Translations under genes and position numbers: made by a program
Part shown: positions 1 through 6,732 of the stretch, piece after piece
Position numbering within the stretch: position 1 is the stretch's first letter
How the letters are laid out: each line of letters opens with the position of its first letter
Source: Oscillibacter sp.
Lineage (GTDB): Bacteria > Bacillota > Clostridia > Oscillospirales > Oscillospiraceae
Assembly: GCA_009773995.1 (NCBI GenBank)
Contig: VSMY01000085.1
Coordinates: 1 to 12,153, forward strand
Direction of reading: 5' to 3'
Length of the DNA: 12,153 nt
Notes under the pieces: model-generated
Told to the model about the DNA's origin: nothing
What the model saw: the letters and a program-made list of their open reading frames with translations, nothing else
The model's database searches: none

Positions 1-138
1 CGCCGTTGTCCCCCTCGCCCGCCGGGCGGCCGGAGGCATTGGGAGTCCGGACGGGATCCGGGGCGATGCCGCCGTTGTCCCCTTCCCCGGCGGGGCGGCC
101 GGGGGTCTGAGCGGGCCGCGCCGGGTCCGGGGCCAGGC
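1..138 (-). repeat. 69-bp tandem repeat within the secreted-protein gene
   Basis: Two in-frame copies of 69 bp (1-69 and 70-138) begin with nearly the same 33 bases, starting CGCCGTTGTCCCC on the plus strand, with about four differences. They also match at their other ends, around GGATCCGGGG and GGGTCCGGGG. The middle (the five variable residues) has diverged. The array probably continues beyond position 1. Confidence 0.75.
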
Positions 139-262
139 CGCCCCAATCCTCCTCGCTGTAGGTCTCCACGCCGGGGCCCTCCGCCCCGAAAGCGCAGACG
201 GGCACGGTGGTGACCAGCACCACAAGGGTCAGCAGAAGCGCGATCCAACGGTTCTTACCCAT
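1..262 (-). CDS. Secreted protein with 23-residue Pro/Gly-rich repeats (partial, N-terminal part only)
   Basis: The reading frame opens at ATG 262-260 and stays open for 87 codons to the window edge, so the C-terminus is missing. An AAAGGAG ribosome binding site sits 9 nt upstream of the ATG. Residues 1-28 look like a Sec signal peptide: Lys3/Arg5, a hydrophobic Leu/Val core at about 7-22, and a likely cleavage site near the Ala-Phe-Gly-Ala stretch at 24-27. After a short acidic linker the protein enters a tandem repeat of period 23 residues (69 bp), with consensus GG(L/I)APDP(A/V)R, five variable residues, then GRPAGEGDN. Two copies are visible (about residues 43-65 and 66-87). The linker's EEDWGG resembles the EGDNGG at the repeat junction. 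The gene starts 42 bp after the DHHW gene stops and is probably co-transcribed with it and the MBOAT gene. I recognise no family. A surface or wall-associated protein is likely, and it could be a partner or substrate of the acyltransferase pair, but that is inference. Confidence 0.72.
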   Translation of the reverse strand, partial: MGKNRWIALLLTLVVLVTTVPVCAFGAEGPGVETYSEEDWGGLAPDPARPAQTPGRPAGEGDNGGIAPDPVRTPNASGRPAGEGDNG

Positions 263-304
263 GCTTGTTCTCTCCTTTATCTGTGCTTGATTGAGTATGC
301 GGTA

Positions 305-1666
305 TCAAAGGCCCGGGGCCTTTGGGCCGCGATAGGCAAGGCCCAGGGGCCGAACGCCCTCCGGCAGGTAGAGGCCGGCGGCCCCGTCCTCCAGGAGGAA
401 CGCCTCATAGTAATTTCCGTCCGAGGCGGAGACATACACCGGGGAATCCGGGTACAGGGGGTCCCGGCCTTGGAGAATTGCGGAGCAGGTGGCCAAGGCA
501 TAGCCCGGCAGGTCCTCCGACGGCTCCACGTCGAAATTCACGCCGCTTCCATAGACGGTGAAGCCCTCCGGCTTTTCCGTTCCCCGGCCGGGGGCGGGCA
601 TGACGGGGACGTTCTGGATCAAATACCGGAGATTCCGCTCCACCAGCTCCGCCGCCACGCAGTCCGCCTCCCGCTGGGCAGCCAAATCCAGCCGGTAGGG
701 CATGGACCGGGAGAACAGCGCCGTGCCGAAGCTGTCCGCCAAGTAGGGGTAGAGGTTGTTCCCAAAGGAGTCCCGGAACATCACCAGGGACCCCTCTCCG
801 CCGCCGTGGGTCATGATGGTGAGGTTCTCCGCCGAGCGAATGGGCACGTCATATTCTATGGCCAGTTCTCCGCCGTAGACCGGATCGGCCTCCAGGCCGT
901 CCCCGGCGGGATAGAGCATATCGTAAAGGTCCCCCTTATGGACCTCCTGGGAGATAAAGGGCCCTTCGAAGTAGCTGGAGGACCGGCCCAGGGCCTCGTT
1001 CACCCCGTCGGCGGCCAGAGCCGCGCCCTTGCCGTTCCAGTGGGAGTCGGTCTTGAAGTACAGGGTTTCCTCCTGCTCCCGGAAGAGGGCGAAGCAGTCC
1101 AGGTACTCCACGCCCTGCCGTTCCAGCTCCTCCGCCAGCCGCTTCGCGTCCCGGGGCTTGCGGGCGGCGGGGAGGGTGAGGTCCGGCATATTGGCCCAAT
1201 AAAGGGAGTTCTTGTTGGGAGCCACGGTAAAGAGAAACGCTGCCCCCTGGTCCTCACAGTACTCGGAAATCAGCGCCAGATTCCGGGCGGCGGAGAAGAT
1301 CTCCCGGTCCGACATGGGGCTTAGCCCCACGTAGTCCGGCAGGGTGTCGGCAAAGTAGAGCCAGCCGTCGGAGCCCAGGACCACATCCTCGGTGATGGAG
1401 CTTCCCAGGGCTTTGGCGTTCAGGGCGGACCAGGCGGTGATCATCTCCTGGCGGAGATGGAAGTTGTCCCCGGCGTAGTCCTGAACCTGGGAGAGATAGT
1501 TGGAATTCCAATTTCCCTCCGCGTCCCGGAGGGAGGGGGCCCTGGAGAGGGCCTGGTTGCCGCCCGCCGCGCCTTCCTCCTTGGGCAGGAGCATCCCCAG
1601 GGAGGGGATCAGGCACAATAGCAGGATGAGGGCCGTAAAGGCGGCGTAGAAAACATTCTTCTTCAT
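305..1666 (-). CDS. DHHW / AlgX-AlgJ-like SGNH-fold protein, probable O-acyltransfer partner of the MBOAT protein
   Basis: This 453-residue protein has an N-terminal membrane anchor or uncleaved signal (hydrophobic residues 6-27 after Lys2-Lys3), so its bulk is predicted to lie outside the membrane. The AlgX/AlgJ/DHHW pattern is clear: a region rich in N-F-H-L-R at 67-72, VVLGSDGWLYF at 95-105, APNKNSLYW at 149-157, the signature TDSHW at 206-210 and RDSFGNNLYPYL at 298-309. By analogy with Pseudomonas AlgX (Asp174, His176, Ser269), the triad would be Asp207, His209 and Ser300, all present. In that family the protein takes an acyl group supplied by the MBOAT partner and esterifies an extracellular polymer. 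A C-terminal stretch of about 65 residues (385-450) follows the SGNH core and looks like a small added beta-rich domain. The GAGG ribosome binding site overlaps the MBOAT stop codon region, and only 9 bp separate the genes, which suggests translational coupling. The polymer and the acyl group are unknown. Confidence 0.88.
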   Translation of the reverse strand: MKKNVFYAAFTALILLLCLIPSLGMLLPKEEGAAGGNQALSRAPSLRDAEGNWNSNYLSQVQDYAGDNFHLRQEMITAWSALNAKALGSSITEDVVLGSDGWLYFADTLPDYVGLSPMSDREIFSAARNLALISEYCEDQGAAFLFTVAPNKNSLYWANMPDLTLPAARKPRDAKRLAEELERQGVEYLDCFALFREQEETLYFKTDSHWNGKGAALAADGVNEALGRSSSYFEGPFISQEVHKGDLYDMLYPAGDGLEADPVYGGELAIEYDVPIRSAENLTIMTHGGGEGSLVMFRDSFGNNLYPYLADSFGTALFSRSMPYRLDLAAQREADCVAAELVERNLRYLIQNVPVMPAPGRGTEKPEGFTVYGSGVNFDVEPSEDLPGYALATCSAILQGRDPLYPDSPVYVSASDGNYYEAFLLEDGAAGLYLPEGVRPLGLAYRGPKAPGL

Positions 1667-1675
1667 AGAGCTACC

Positions 1676-3067
1676 TCAGAACTGCGCATAAATGAAGGGC
1701 TGGAAGCTGCTGCCCGCCGCCGCCAGGAGGCAGAGGACGAAGAGGGCCGCCGCCCCGGCGAAGGAGGAGAACTCCAGCCACGGGCCGTCCAGCCGCCGTT
1801 TCAGCCAGGGTCCCACGGGCAGGCTGCCCACAATCCCCGCCCCCAGGGCGCACCACACCGCCGGGCTGACCCGCTCCAGGGCCAGGGTGGAGGCCGGGGA
1901 GAGGGCGAAGCCGGTAAACATGGCCCGGAGGACCGTCAGGGCCTCAGCGATATTGGCCGCCCGGAAGACCACGAAACCCACGCACACCGCCAGTAGGGTA
2001 TAGACATGCCCCAGGCCGCGGCCCAGGGGCTTTTCCTGGAGCTTTTTCATAGGCAGGGCGCTCTCCAGGGCGGAGAGGAGCCCGTGCCACGCGCCCCAGA
2101 GGACGAAGGTCCAGCTGGCCCCGTGCCACAATCCGCAGAGCAGGAAGACCACGACCTTATTGAGGCACTTCCGGGCCGTGCCCCGCCGCCCGCCGCCTAA
2201 AGGGATGTAGAGGTAATCCCGGAACCAGAGGGAGAGGGACAGGTGCCACCGCCGCCAAAACTCCGTAATGGAGGCGGAGACATAGGGATAATCGAAGTTC
2301 TCCGGGGTCTCAAAGCCGAACAGCGTCCCCAGGCCGATGGCCATGTCGCTGTAGCCGGAGAAGTCAAAGTAAATCTGCAAAGTGTAGGCAATGGCCCCCA
2401 GCCAGGCAAGACGCCAGTCCAGGCCGTCCCCCAGGGCGAAGGCGGTATTCACCACCGTGGCGGCCGTCTCGGAGATCAGGGCCTTTTTGGCGAAGCCCAC
2501 GGTGAAGCGCCGGAGGCCCCTGGCCGCCTGTTCGGCGGTGACCCGTGGGCTCTCCAGCCCCTGGGCGAACCGGCCGAAGCGGGAGATGGGACCGGAGACC
2601 ACCTGAGGAAAGAAGGAGATGTAGAGCAGCACGTCGGAAAAACGCCGGGCACGGGCATTCTCGTCCCGGTAGACGTCGATAGCGTAGGACATGGATTTAA
2701 AGGTGAAAAAGGAAACCCCCAGGGGAGCCGGGAGCCCCGCGGCGGGGAACTCCGTCCCCAGCAGGCCGTTCAGGCTCCCGGTGAAAAAGTCCAGATACTT
2801 GAAAGCGCCCAGCAGGAGAAGGTGGAAGGTCAGAACCGCGGCCAGCAGGACTTTCCGCGCCCGGACGCGGGGCATGAAAAAACCGGCAGCGCAGCTCACG
2901 GCGGCGGACAGCAGGAGACAGGGAAGCCCCTGCCACTGGCCGCAGGCGTAGAAAGCCAAACTGACGGCGATGAGCACATACTTTCTCCCCCTGCCCGAGA
3001 CCGGCAGGCTGAGAAGCCAGGCCGCCGGAAAGAAGAAAAACAGGAAGGGCGCGGAATGGAAAGCCAT
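1676..3067 (-). CDS. MBOAT-family membrane-bound O-acyltransferase (AlgI/DltB-like)
   Basis: This is a 463-residue polytopic membrane protein with about ten or more hydrophobic segments. MBOAT hallmarks run in order: PLGVSFFTFKSMSYAIDVYR at 115-134, FFPQVVSGPI at 152-161, DFSGYSDMAIGLG at 235-247, ITEFWRRWHLSLSLWFRDYL at 267-286 followed by YIPLGGGRR, and CGLWHGASWTFVLWG at 311-325. His315 matches the catalytic histidine of AlgI (His322) and DltB. The family moves an acyl group, usually acetyl from acetyl-CoA, across the membrane to an extracellular acceptor protein, here most likely the DHHW protein encoded next. I chose the ATG at 3067 over one 25 codons upstream because the MAFHSAPFLFFFFP start is typical of the family, a GGAG site lies 11 nt before it, and the upstream extension would run back almost onto the -10 box. 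It heads an operon with its own promoter. No glycan biosynthesis gene is adjacent in the visible sequence. Confidence 0.93.
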   Translation of the reverse strand: MAFHSAPFLFFFFPAAWLLSLPVSGRGRKYVLIAVSLAFYACGQWQGLPCLLLSAAVSCAAGFFMPRVRARKVLLAAVLTFHLLLLGAFKYLDFFTGSLNGLLGTEFPAAGLPAPLGVSFFTFKSMSYAIDVYRDENARARRFSDVLLYISFFPQVVSGPISRFGRFAQGLESPRVTAEQAARGLRRFTVGFAKKALISETAATVVNTAFALGDGLDWRLAWLGAIAYTLQIYFDFSGYSDMAIGLGTLFGFETPENFDYPYVSASITEFWRRWHLSLSLWFRDYLYIPLGGGRRGTARKCLNKVVVFLLCGLWHGASWTFVLWGAWHGLLSALESALPMKKLQEKPLGRGLGHVYTLLAVCVGFVVFRAANIAEALTVLRAMFTGFALSPASTLALERVSPAVWCALGAGIVGSLPVGPWLKRRLDGPWLEFSSFAGAAALFVLCLLAAAGSSFQPFIYAQF

Positions 3068-3078
3068 GCAAACACCAA

Positions 3079-3084
3079 CTCCAA
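3079..3084 (-). promoter_or_regulatory. Ribosome binding site fixing the MBOAT start
   Basis: TTGGAG reads on the minus strand 11 nt before ATG 3067. The spacing is somewhat long. It supports this ATG rather than the in-frame ATG at 3142, which would leave an untypical N-terminus and an almost leaderless message. Confidence 0.55.
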
Positions 3085-3133
3085 TAGAAAAGGTCCCGCC
3101 GCCTGGGCAGGAAAATGTGTCGAATCTATGAAG

Positions 3134-3161
3134 ATTATACACCTTTATAGAGAAAAGTCAA
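3134..3161 (-). promoter_or_regulatory. Promoter of the MBOAT-DHHW-repeat protein operon
   Basis: On the minus strand, TTGACT (plus-strand positions 3156-3161) and a perfect TATAAT (3134-3139) are separated by 16 bp. Transcription would start near 3127, giving a leader of about 60 nt before the MBOAT ATG. The promoter lies between the terminator of the preceding operon and the MBOAT gene, so it makes an independent unit. Confidence 0.75.
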
Positions 3162-3226
3162 GGCATGGAGCGTTGTTCCGTCCGTTTTGAACGGGGACTT
3201 GACACGGGGCGCAAAAACGCTGAAAG

Positions 3227-3252
3227 ACGGCGGCGGTATCAACCGCCGCCGT
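3227..3252 (-). terminator. Rho-independent terminator of the TCA operon
   Basis: A perfect 11-bp inverted repeat (3227-3237 and 3242-3252, rich in CGG/CCG) encloses a 4-base loop. On the minus strand it is followed by CTTTCAGCGTTTTT. It lies 15 nt past the stop of the isocitrate dehydrogenase gene. The T tract is interrupted, so efficiency is uncertain. Confidence 0.72.
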
Positions 3253-3267
3253 TTCCGTTTCGTTTCC

Positions 3268-4470
3268 TCAAAGCCGCGCCGCGATGGCGTCCAAAAACTC
3301 CCAGCTGTCCACGCCCCGGACCTGGAAGCCCGGCTCCACCAGGGGCAGGAGGTCTTTCGTCATGACCCCGTCCTCCAGGGTCTTCAGGGACGCGGCCTCC
3401 AGCCTCTCGCCGAAGCGCACCAGGTCGGGAAGGCCGTCCAGCTCTCCCCGGCGCTTCAGGGCCCCGGACCAGGCGAAGATGGTGGCCATGGGGTTGGTGG
3501 AGGTCTTCTCCCCGTTCCGGTAGCGGTAGTAGTGCCGGGTGACGGTGCCGTGGGAGGCCTCAAACTCCATGGTGCCGTCGGGGGAGACCAGCACGGAGGT
3601 CATCATGGCAAGGCTGCCGAAGGCGGCGGCGATCATGTCGCTCATCACGTCCCCGTCGTAGTTTTTCAGCGCCCAGATAAAGCCGCCCTTGGAGCGGATC
3701 ACCCGGGCCACGGCGTCGTCGATGAGGGTGTAGAAATAGGTAATGCCGGCCTTTTCAAACTCGGCTTTGTAGGAGGTTTCGTACTCCTCCTCAAAGATAC
3801 GCTTGAACTCCCCGTCGTAGACCTTGGCGATGGTGTCCTTGGTGGAGAACCACAGGTCCTGCTTTTGGCTCAGGGCGTACTGGAAGCAGGAGCAGGCGAA
3901 GGCCCGGATGCTGGCTTCCAGGTTGTGCTGGCCCTGCCAGACGGCGGGGCCGTCCACGGTTTGGACGTTCAGGGTTTTTTCCGCCCCGCTCTTGCCCTTG
4001 AAAGTAAGGGTGGCGGTCCCCGGTTCCTCCGTGGTCATGTCCACGGCCTTGTACATGTCGCCGTAGGCGTGGCGGGCGATGGTAATGGGGGCCTCCCAGT
4101 TTTTCACCACCGGCTTGATGCAGGGCAGGACGATGGGGGCCCGGAAGGCCGTACCGTCCAGGATGGCCCGGATGGTGCCGTTGGGGGATTTCCACATCTC
4201 GGTGAGCTCCGGGTACTCCTCCATCCGCTGGCGGTTGGGGGTGATGGTGGCGCACTTCACCGCTACGCCCAGGCGTTTCGTGGCCCGGGCGGCGTCGACG
4301 GTGATCTGGTCCTTTGTGGCGTTCCGGCTCAAAAGCCCCAGGTCGTAGTACTCGGTCTTCAAATCCACAAAGGGCAGGATGAGCTTTTCTTTGATTACGC
4401 CCCAGAGAACGCGGGTCATCTCGTCCCCGTCCATCTCCACCAGGGGGGTGGTCATTTGAATTTTTTCCAT
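3268..4470 (-). CDS. icd: NADP-dependent isocitrate dehydrogenase, eukaryote-like homodimeric type
   Basis: This cytosolic enzyme (EC 1.1.1.42) oxidatively decarboxylates isocitrate to 2-oxoglutarate, making NADPH. The 400 residues align along their whole length with the IDH1/IDH2-type subfamily (about 400-415 aa), not with E. coli Icd. Visible residues by analogy with human IDH1: Thr77; Ser95, Asn97, Arg101 and Arg110 in the KSPNGTIR region; Arg133 and Tyr140 in RHAYGDMY; Lys211 in FSTKDT; Asp251/Asp252; metal-binding Asp274 and Asp278 in NYDGDVMSD; and Arg313-His314 in HGTVTRH, the pair that selects NADP over NAD. No catalytic residue is missing. The ATG at 4470 has GGGAGG 6 nt upstream, better than the ATG five codons later. 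It is the last gene of the operon, 12 bp after the aconitase stop, with a terminator just behind. It completes citrate to 2-oxoglutarate, probably for glutamate supply. Confidence 0.97.
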   Translation of the reverse strand: MEKIQMTTPLVEMDGDEMTRVLWGVIKEKLILPFVDLKTEYYDLGLLSRNATKDQITVDAARATKRLGVAVKCATITPNRQRMEEYPELTEMWKSPNGTIRAILDGTAFRAPIVLPCIKPVVKNWEAPITIARHAYGDMYKAVDMTTEEPGTATLTFKGKSGAEKTLNVQTVDGPAVWQGQHNLEASIRAFACSCFQYALSQKQDLWFSTKDTIAKVYDGEFKRIFEEEYETSYKAEFEKAGITYFYTLIDDAVARVIRSKGGFIWALKNYDGDVMSDMIAAAFGSLAMMTSVLVSPDGTMEFEASHGTVTRHYYRYRNGEKTSTNPMATIFAWSGALKRRGELDGLPDLVRFGERLEAASLKTLEDGVMTKDLLPLVEPGFQVRGVDSWEFLDAIAARL

Positions 4471-4482
4471 AAAGCGCCTCCC

Positions 4483-6714
4483 TTAATCTGCCCGCTTGGC
4501 GTAGTAGTTCATGAGGCAGCCGTCCAGAAGGATGTCCCGTTCCTCCGCCGTCAGGCCCCGGACGTGGAGCAGGATGTCCGCCGCGCCGCCGTCCGCCTTC
4601 AGCACCTTGGCGGGGATATCCTCCCGGCCCTCCGCAATGGCGGCGCGGATATGGGGGACGAACACGCAGTCCCCCGCCTCATAGGGGAACGCCGCCCCTT
4701 CGTCCAGGGTGAAGGGCAGAATGCCCCAGTTGATGCAGTTGGAGCGGTAGCGCTTCGTGGCGAAGGCGTAGCAGATATTCGCGAAGCCCCCCAGCACCTT
4801 CTGGCAGGAGGCGGCCTGCTCTCGGGCGGAGCCGTCGCCGGGCTTGTTGGCGAAGACGCAGGAGCCGAACTGGGTGTCCTCTGCCCCTGCCCCGGCCCGG
4901 TCCAGCAGCTTTTGGAGCTTCTCCGGGGTCTCCCCGGACAGACGCTTGGCCTCCATGTCCGCGGCGGCCTTGGCCCGGCCCGCATAGGCGGGCTCCCGGC
5001 GGGAGAGAGTGAACTCCGCCAGCCGCAGGGGGTTGGAGCGGTAGGAGGAGGTTTCGCCGGAGGGAATCAGCTCGTCGGTGGTGGTCACCGGGTCCCGGAG
5101 CACCGCCGCCAGCTCCACCAGCAGGTTCTCCGCCAGGGGCCGCATCTTCGGCCAGTCGGTGATGTTGGGGCCCAGGATCAGATCTTCCTCGGGGTGAGGA
5201 TGGCCGAAGCCGTTGTAGACCCGCTTCTCGTACACGCCCTTGTCGAAGTGGTAGGGACGCCGGACGGGCTCGTATTCAATGTCCGTGGCGGGGGTGATCT
5301 TTCCGCCGTTTCGGGCGGTGGCGGCGATGGACCGGGCGTCCATCAGGCACACGGCGGCAAACTGGCCCTCGCCGGGCTTGGAGCCCTCCCGGTTGGGGAA
5401 GTTTCTCGTGGTGTGCCGGAGGCTGAGGCCGTTGTGGGCGGGCACGTCCCCCGCGCCGAAGCAGGGCCCGCAGAAGCTGGGTTTGATCACCGCGCCGCTT
5501 TGCAGCAGGTCCGCCGCAGCCCCGATTTTCGTCAGCTCCAGGCTGACGGGCACGCTGGTGGGGTATACGTCCAGGGTGAAGTACCCGTCTCCGCAGCTCC
5601 CGCCCCGGAGGATGTCCGCCGCCTCGGTAATGTTGTCGAAGAGCCCCCCGGCGCACCCGGCGACAACCCCCTGGTCCGCCCAGACGCCGCCGTCGTGGAC
5701 CTTCTGAAGAAGGTTCACCTTGGCCTTGGGGTAACGCTCCCGCGCGTCCGCCTCCACCTTGGCCAGAAGGTCCGGGGCGTTGTCCAAAAACTCCCGGATG
5801 GTCCAGGCGTTGGAGGGGTGGAAGGGCAGGGCGATCATGGGCTCGATTTGGGAGAGGTCCAGCTCGATGTACTTGTCGTACCAGGCGAAATCGCCGGGAT
5901 GGAGTTCCTTGTACTCCGCCTCCCGGCCGTGGGCCTCGTAGAAGCCGCGGGTTTCCCCGTCGGTCTCCCAGATGGAGGAGAGGCAGGTGGTCTCCGTGGT
6001 CATCACGTCGACGCCGTTCCGGTAGTCGATGGGCAGCCCGGCCACGCCGGGCCCGGCGAACTCCAGCACGCAGTTGTTTACAAAGCCGCTTTCAAAGGTG
6101 GCTTTCACCAGGGCGATGGCCACGTCGTGGGGTCCCACGCCCCGCTTGGGCGCGCCGGTGAGGTAGACCAGAACCACCTTGGGGTAGGGCACGTCCCAGG
6201 TGTTTTTCAGAAGCTGCTTGCAAAGCTCCGGCCCGCCCTCGCCCACGGCCATGGTCCCCAGGGCGCCGTAGCGGGTGTGGGAGTCGGAGCCCAGGATCAT
6301 CTTCCCGCAGCCCGCCAGCTGCTCCCGGGCGTAGGAGTGGATGACGCTCTGGTTGGCGGGGACGTAGATGCCGCCGTATTTCCGGGCGGCGGAGAGGCCG
6401 AAGACGTGGTCGTCCTCGTTGATGGTGCCACCCACGGCGCAGAGGGAGTTGTGGCAGTTGGTCAGGGCGTAGGGAATGGGGAATTCCCCCAGGCCGGAGG
6501 CCCGGGCCTGCTGGATGATGCCCACATAGGTGATGTCGTGGCTGGCCATGGCGTCGAAGCGGACCTGGAGCCGTTCCGGGTCCCCGGAGACGCTGTGGGC
6601 CTGGAGGATGCTCCAGGCCAGGGTCCGCTTCCGGCCCTCCTGGGGAGAGACGGGGGCGGCGGGGTGAAGCGCGCCGCCGGAGAGGAAGACGCCGTTTTCA
6701 TGTAAAGCGATCAT
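4483..6714 (-). CDS. Aconitate hydratase, YbhJ-like hydratase subfamily
   Basis: This 743-residue member of the aconitase superfamily should interconvert citrate and isocitrate, as its place between citrate synthase and isocitrate dehydrogenase implies. The three cluster-ligand cysteines are present: Cys354 in VAGCAGG, and Cys415 and Cys418 in SFCGPCFG, consistent with a [4Fe-4S] centre. Also visible are SDSHTRYGALG at 143-153 (matching Asp165 and His167 of mitochondrial aconitase), TRNFPNREGS at 436-445, and the C-terminal swivel domain from about residue 610 with GDGSAREQAAS at 626-636, then NCINWGILPF. The catalytic serine is kept as Ser629 and the arginine as Arg631, but the second serine of the usual GSSRE is Ala630. 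The first cysteine motif is CAGG rather than the classical CTN. Both features suit the divergent YbhJ/'hydratase' branch rather than AcnA or AcnB. AGGAGG lies 8 nt before the ATG. The family assignment is firm; aconitase activity is inferred from context. Confidence 0.9.
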   Translation of the reverse strand: MIALHENGVFLSGGALHPAAPVSPQEGRKRTLAWSILQAHSVSGDPERLQVRFDAMASHDITYVGIIQQARASGLGEFPIPYALTNCHNSLCAVGGTINEDDHVFGLSAARKYGGIYVPANQSVIHSYAREQLAGCGKMILGSDSHTRYGALGTMAVGEGGPELCKQLLKNTWDVPYPKVVLVYLTGAPKRGVGPHDVAIALVKATFESGFVNNCVLEFAGPGVAGLPIDYRNGVDVMTTETTCLSSIWETDGETRGFYEAHGREAEYKELHPGDFAWYDKYIELDLSQIEPMIALPFHPSNAWTIREFLDNAPDLLAKVEADARERYPKAKVNLLQKVHDGGVWADQGVVAGCAGGLFDNITEAADILRGGSCGDGYFTLDVYPTSVPVSLELTKIGAAADLLQSGAVIKPSFCGPCFGAGDVPAHNGLSLRHTTRNFPNREGSKPGEGQFAAVCLMDARSIAATARNGGKITPATDIEYEPVRRPYHFDKGVYEKRVYNGFGHPHPEEDLILGPNITDWPKMRPLAENLLVELAAVLRDPVTTTDELIPSGETSSYRSNPLRLAEFTLSRREPAYAGRAKAAADMEAKRLSGETPEKLQKLLDRAGAGAEDTQFGSCVFANKPGDGSAREQAASCQKVLGGFANICYAFATKRYRSNCINWGILPFTLDEGAAFPYEAGDCVFVPHIRAAIAEGREDIPAKVLKADGGAADILLHVRGLTAEERDILLDGCLMNYYAKRAD

Positions 6715-6732
6715 GACGGAAACCTCCTGAAA

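Noticed and set aside
306..323. Short palindrome AAAGGCCC-G-GGGCCTTT near the end of the DHHW gene
   Set aside because: It lies inside the last codons, has a one-base centre that cannot form a normal loop without opening the stem, and no T tract follows; unlikely to be a terminator.
287..1324. Plus-strand frame of about 345 codons opposite the DHHW gene
   Set aside because: Antisense shadow; the minus-strand frame has the TDSHW and RDSF motifs, a membrane anchor and a coupled start.
3068..3142. 25-codon upstream extension of the MBOAT gene
   Set aside because: The in-frame ATG at 3142 lies at the edge of the -10 box, so its message would start after it; MBOAT proteins of this kind start with the short polar-then-hydrophobic sequence seen at 3067.
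3187..6705. A very long plus-strand open frame (about 1,170 codons) opposite the IDH and aconitase genes
   Set aside because: It lies antisense to two genes with complete family motifs, crosses their intergenic gap, starts next to a terminator hairpin with no ribosome binding site, and encodes low-complexity Gly/Val/Leu/His sequence. It arises because TTA, CTA and TCA codons are avoided in the real GC-rich genes.
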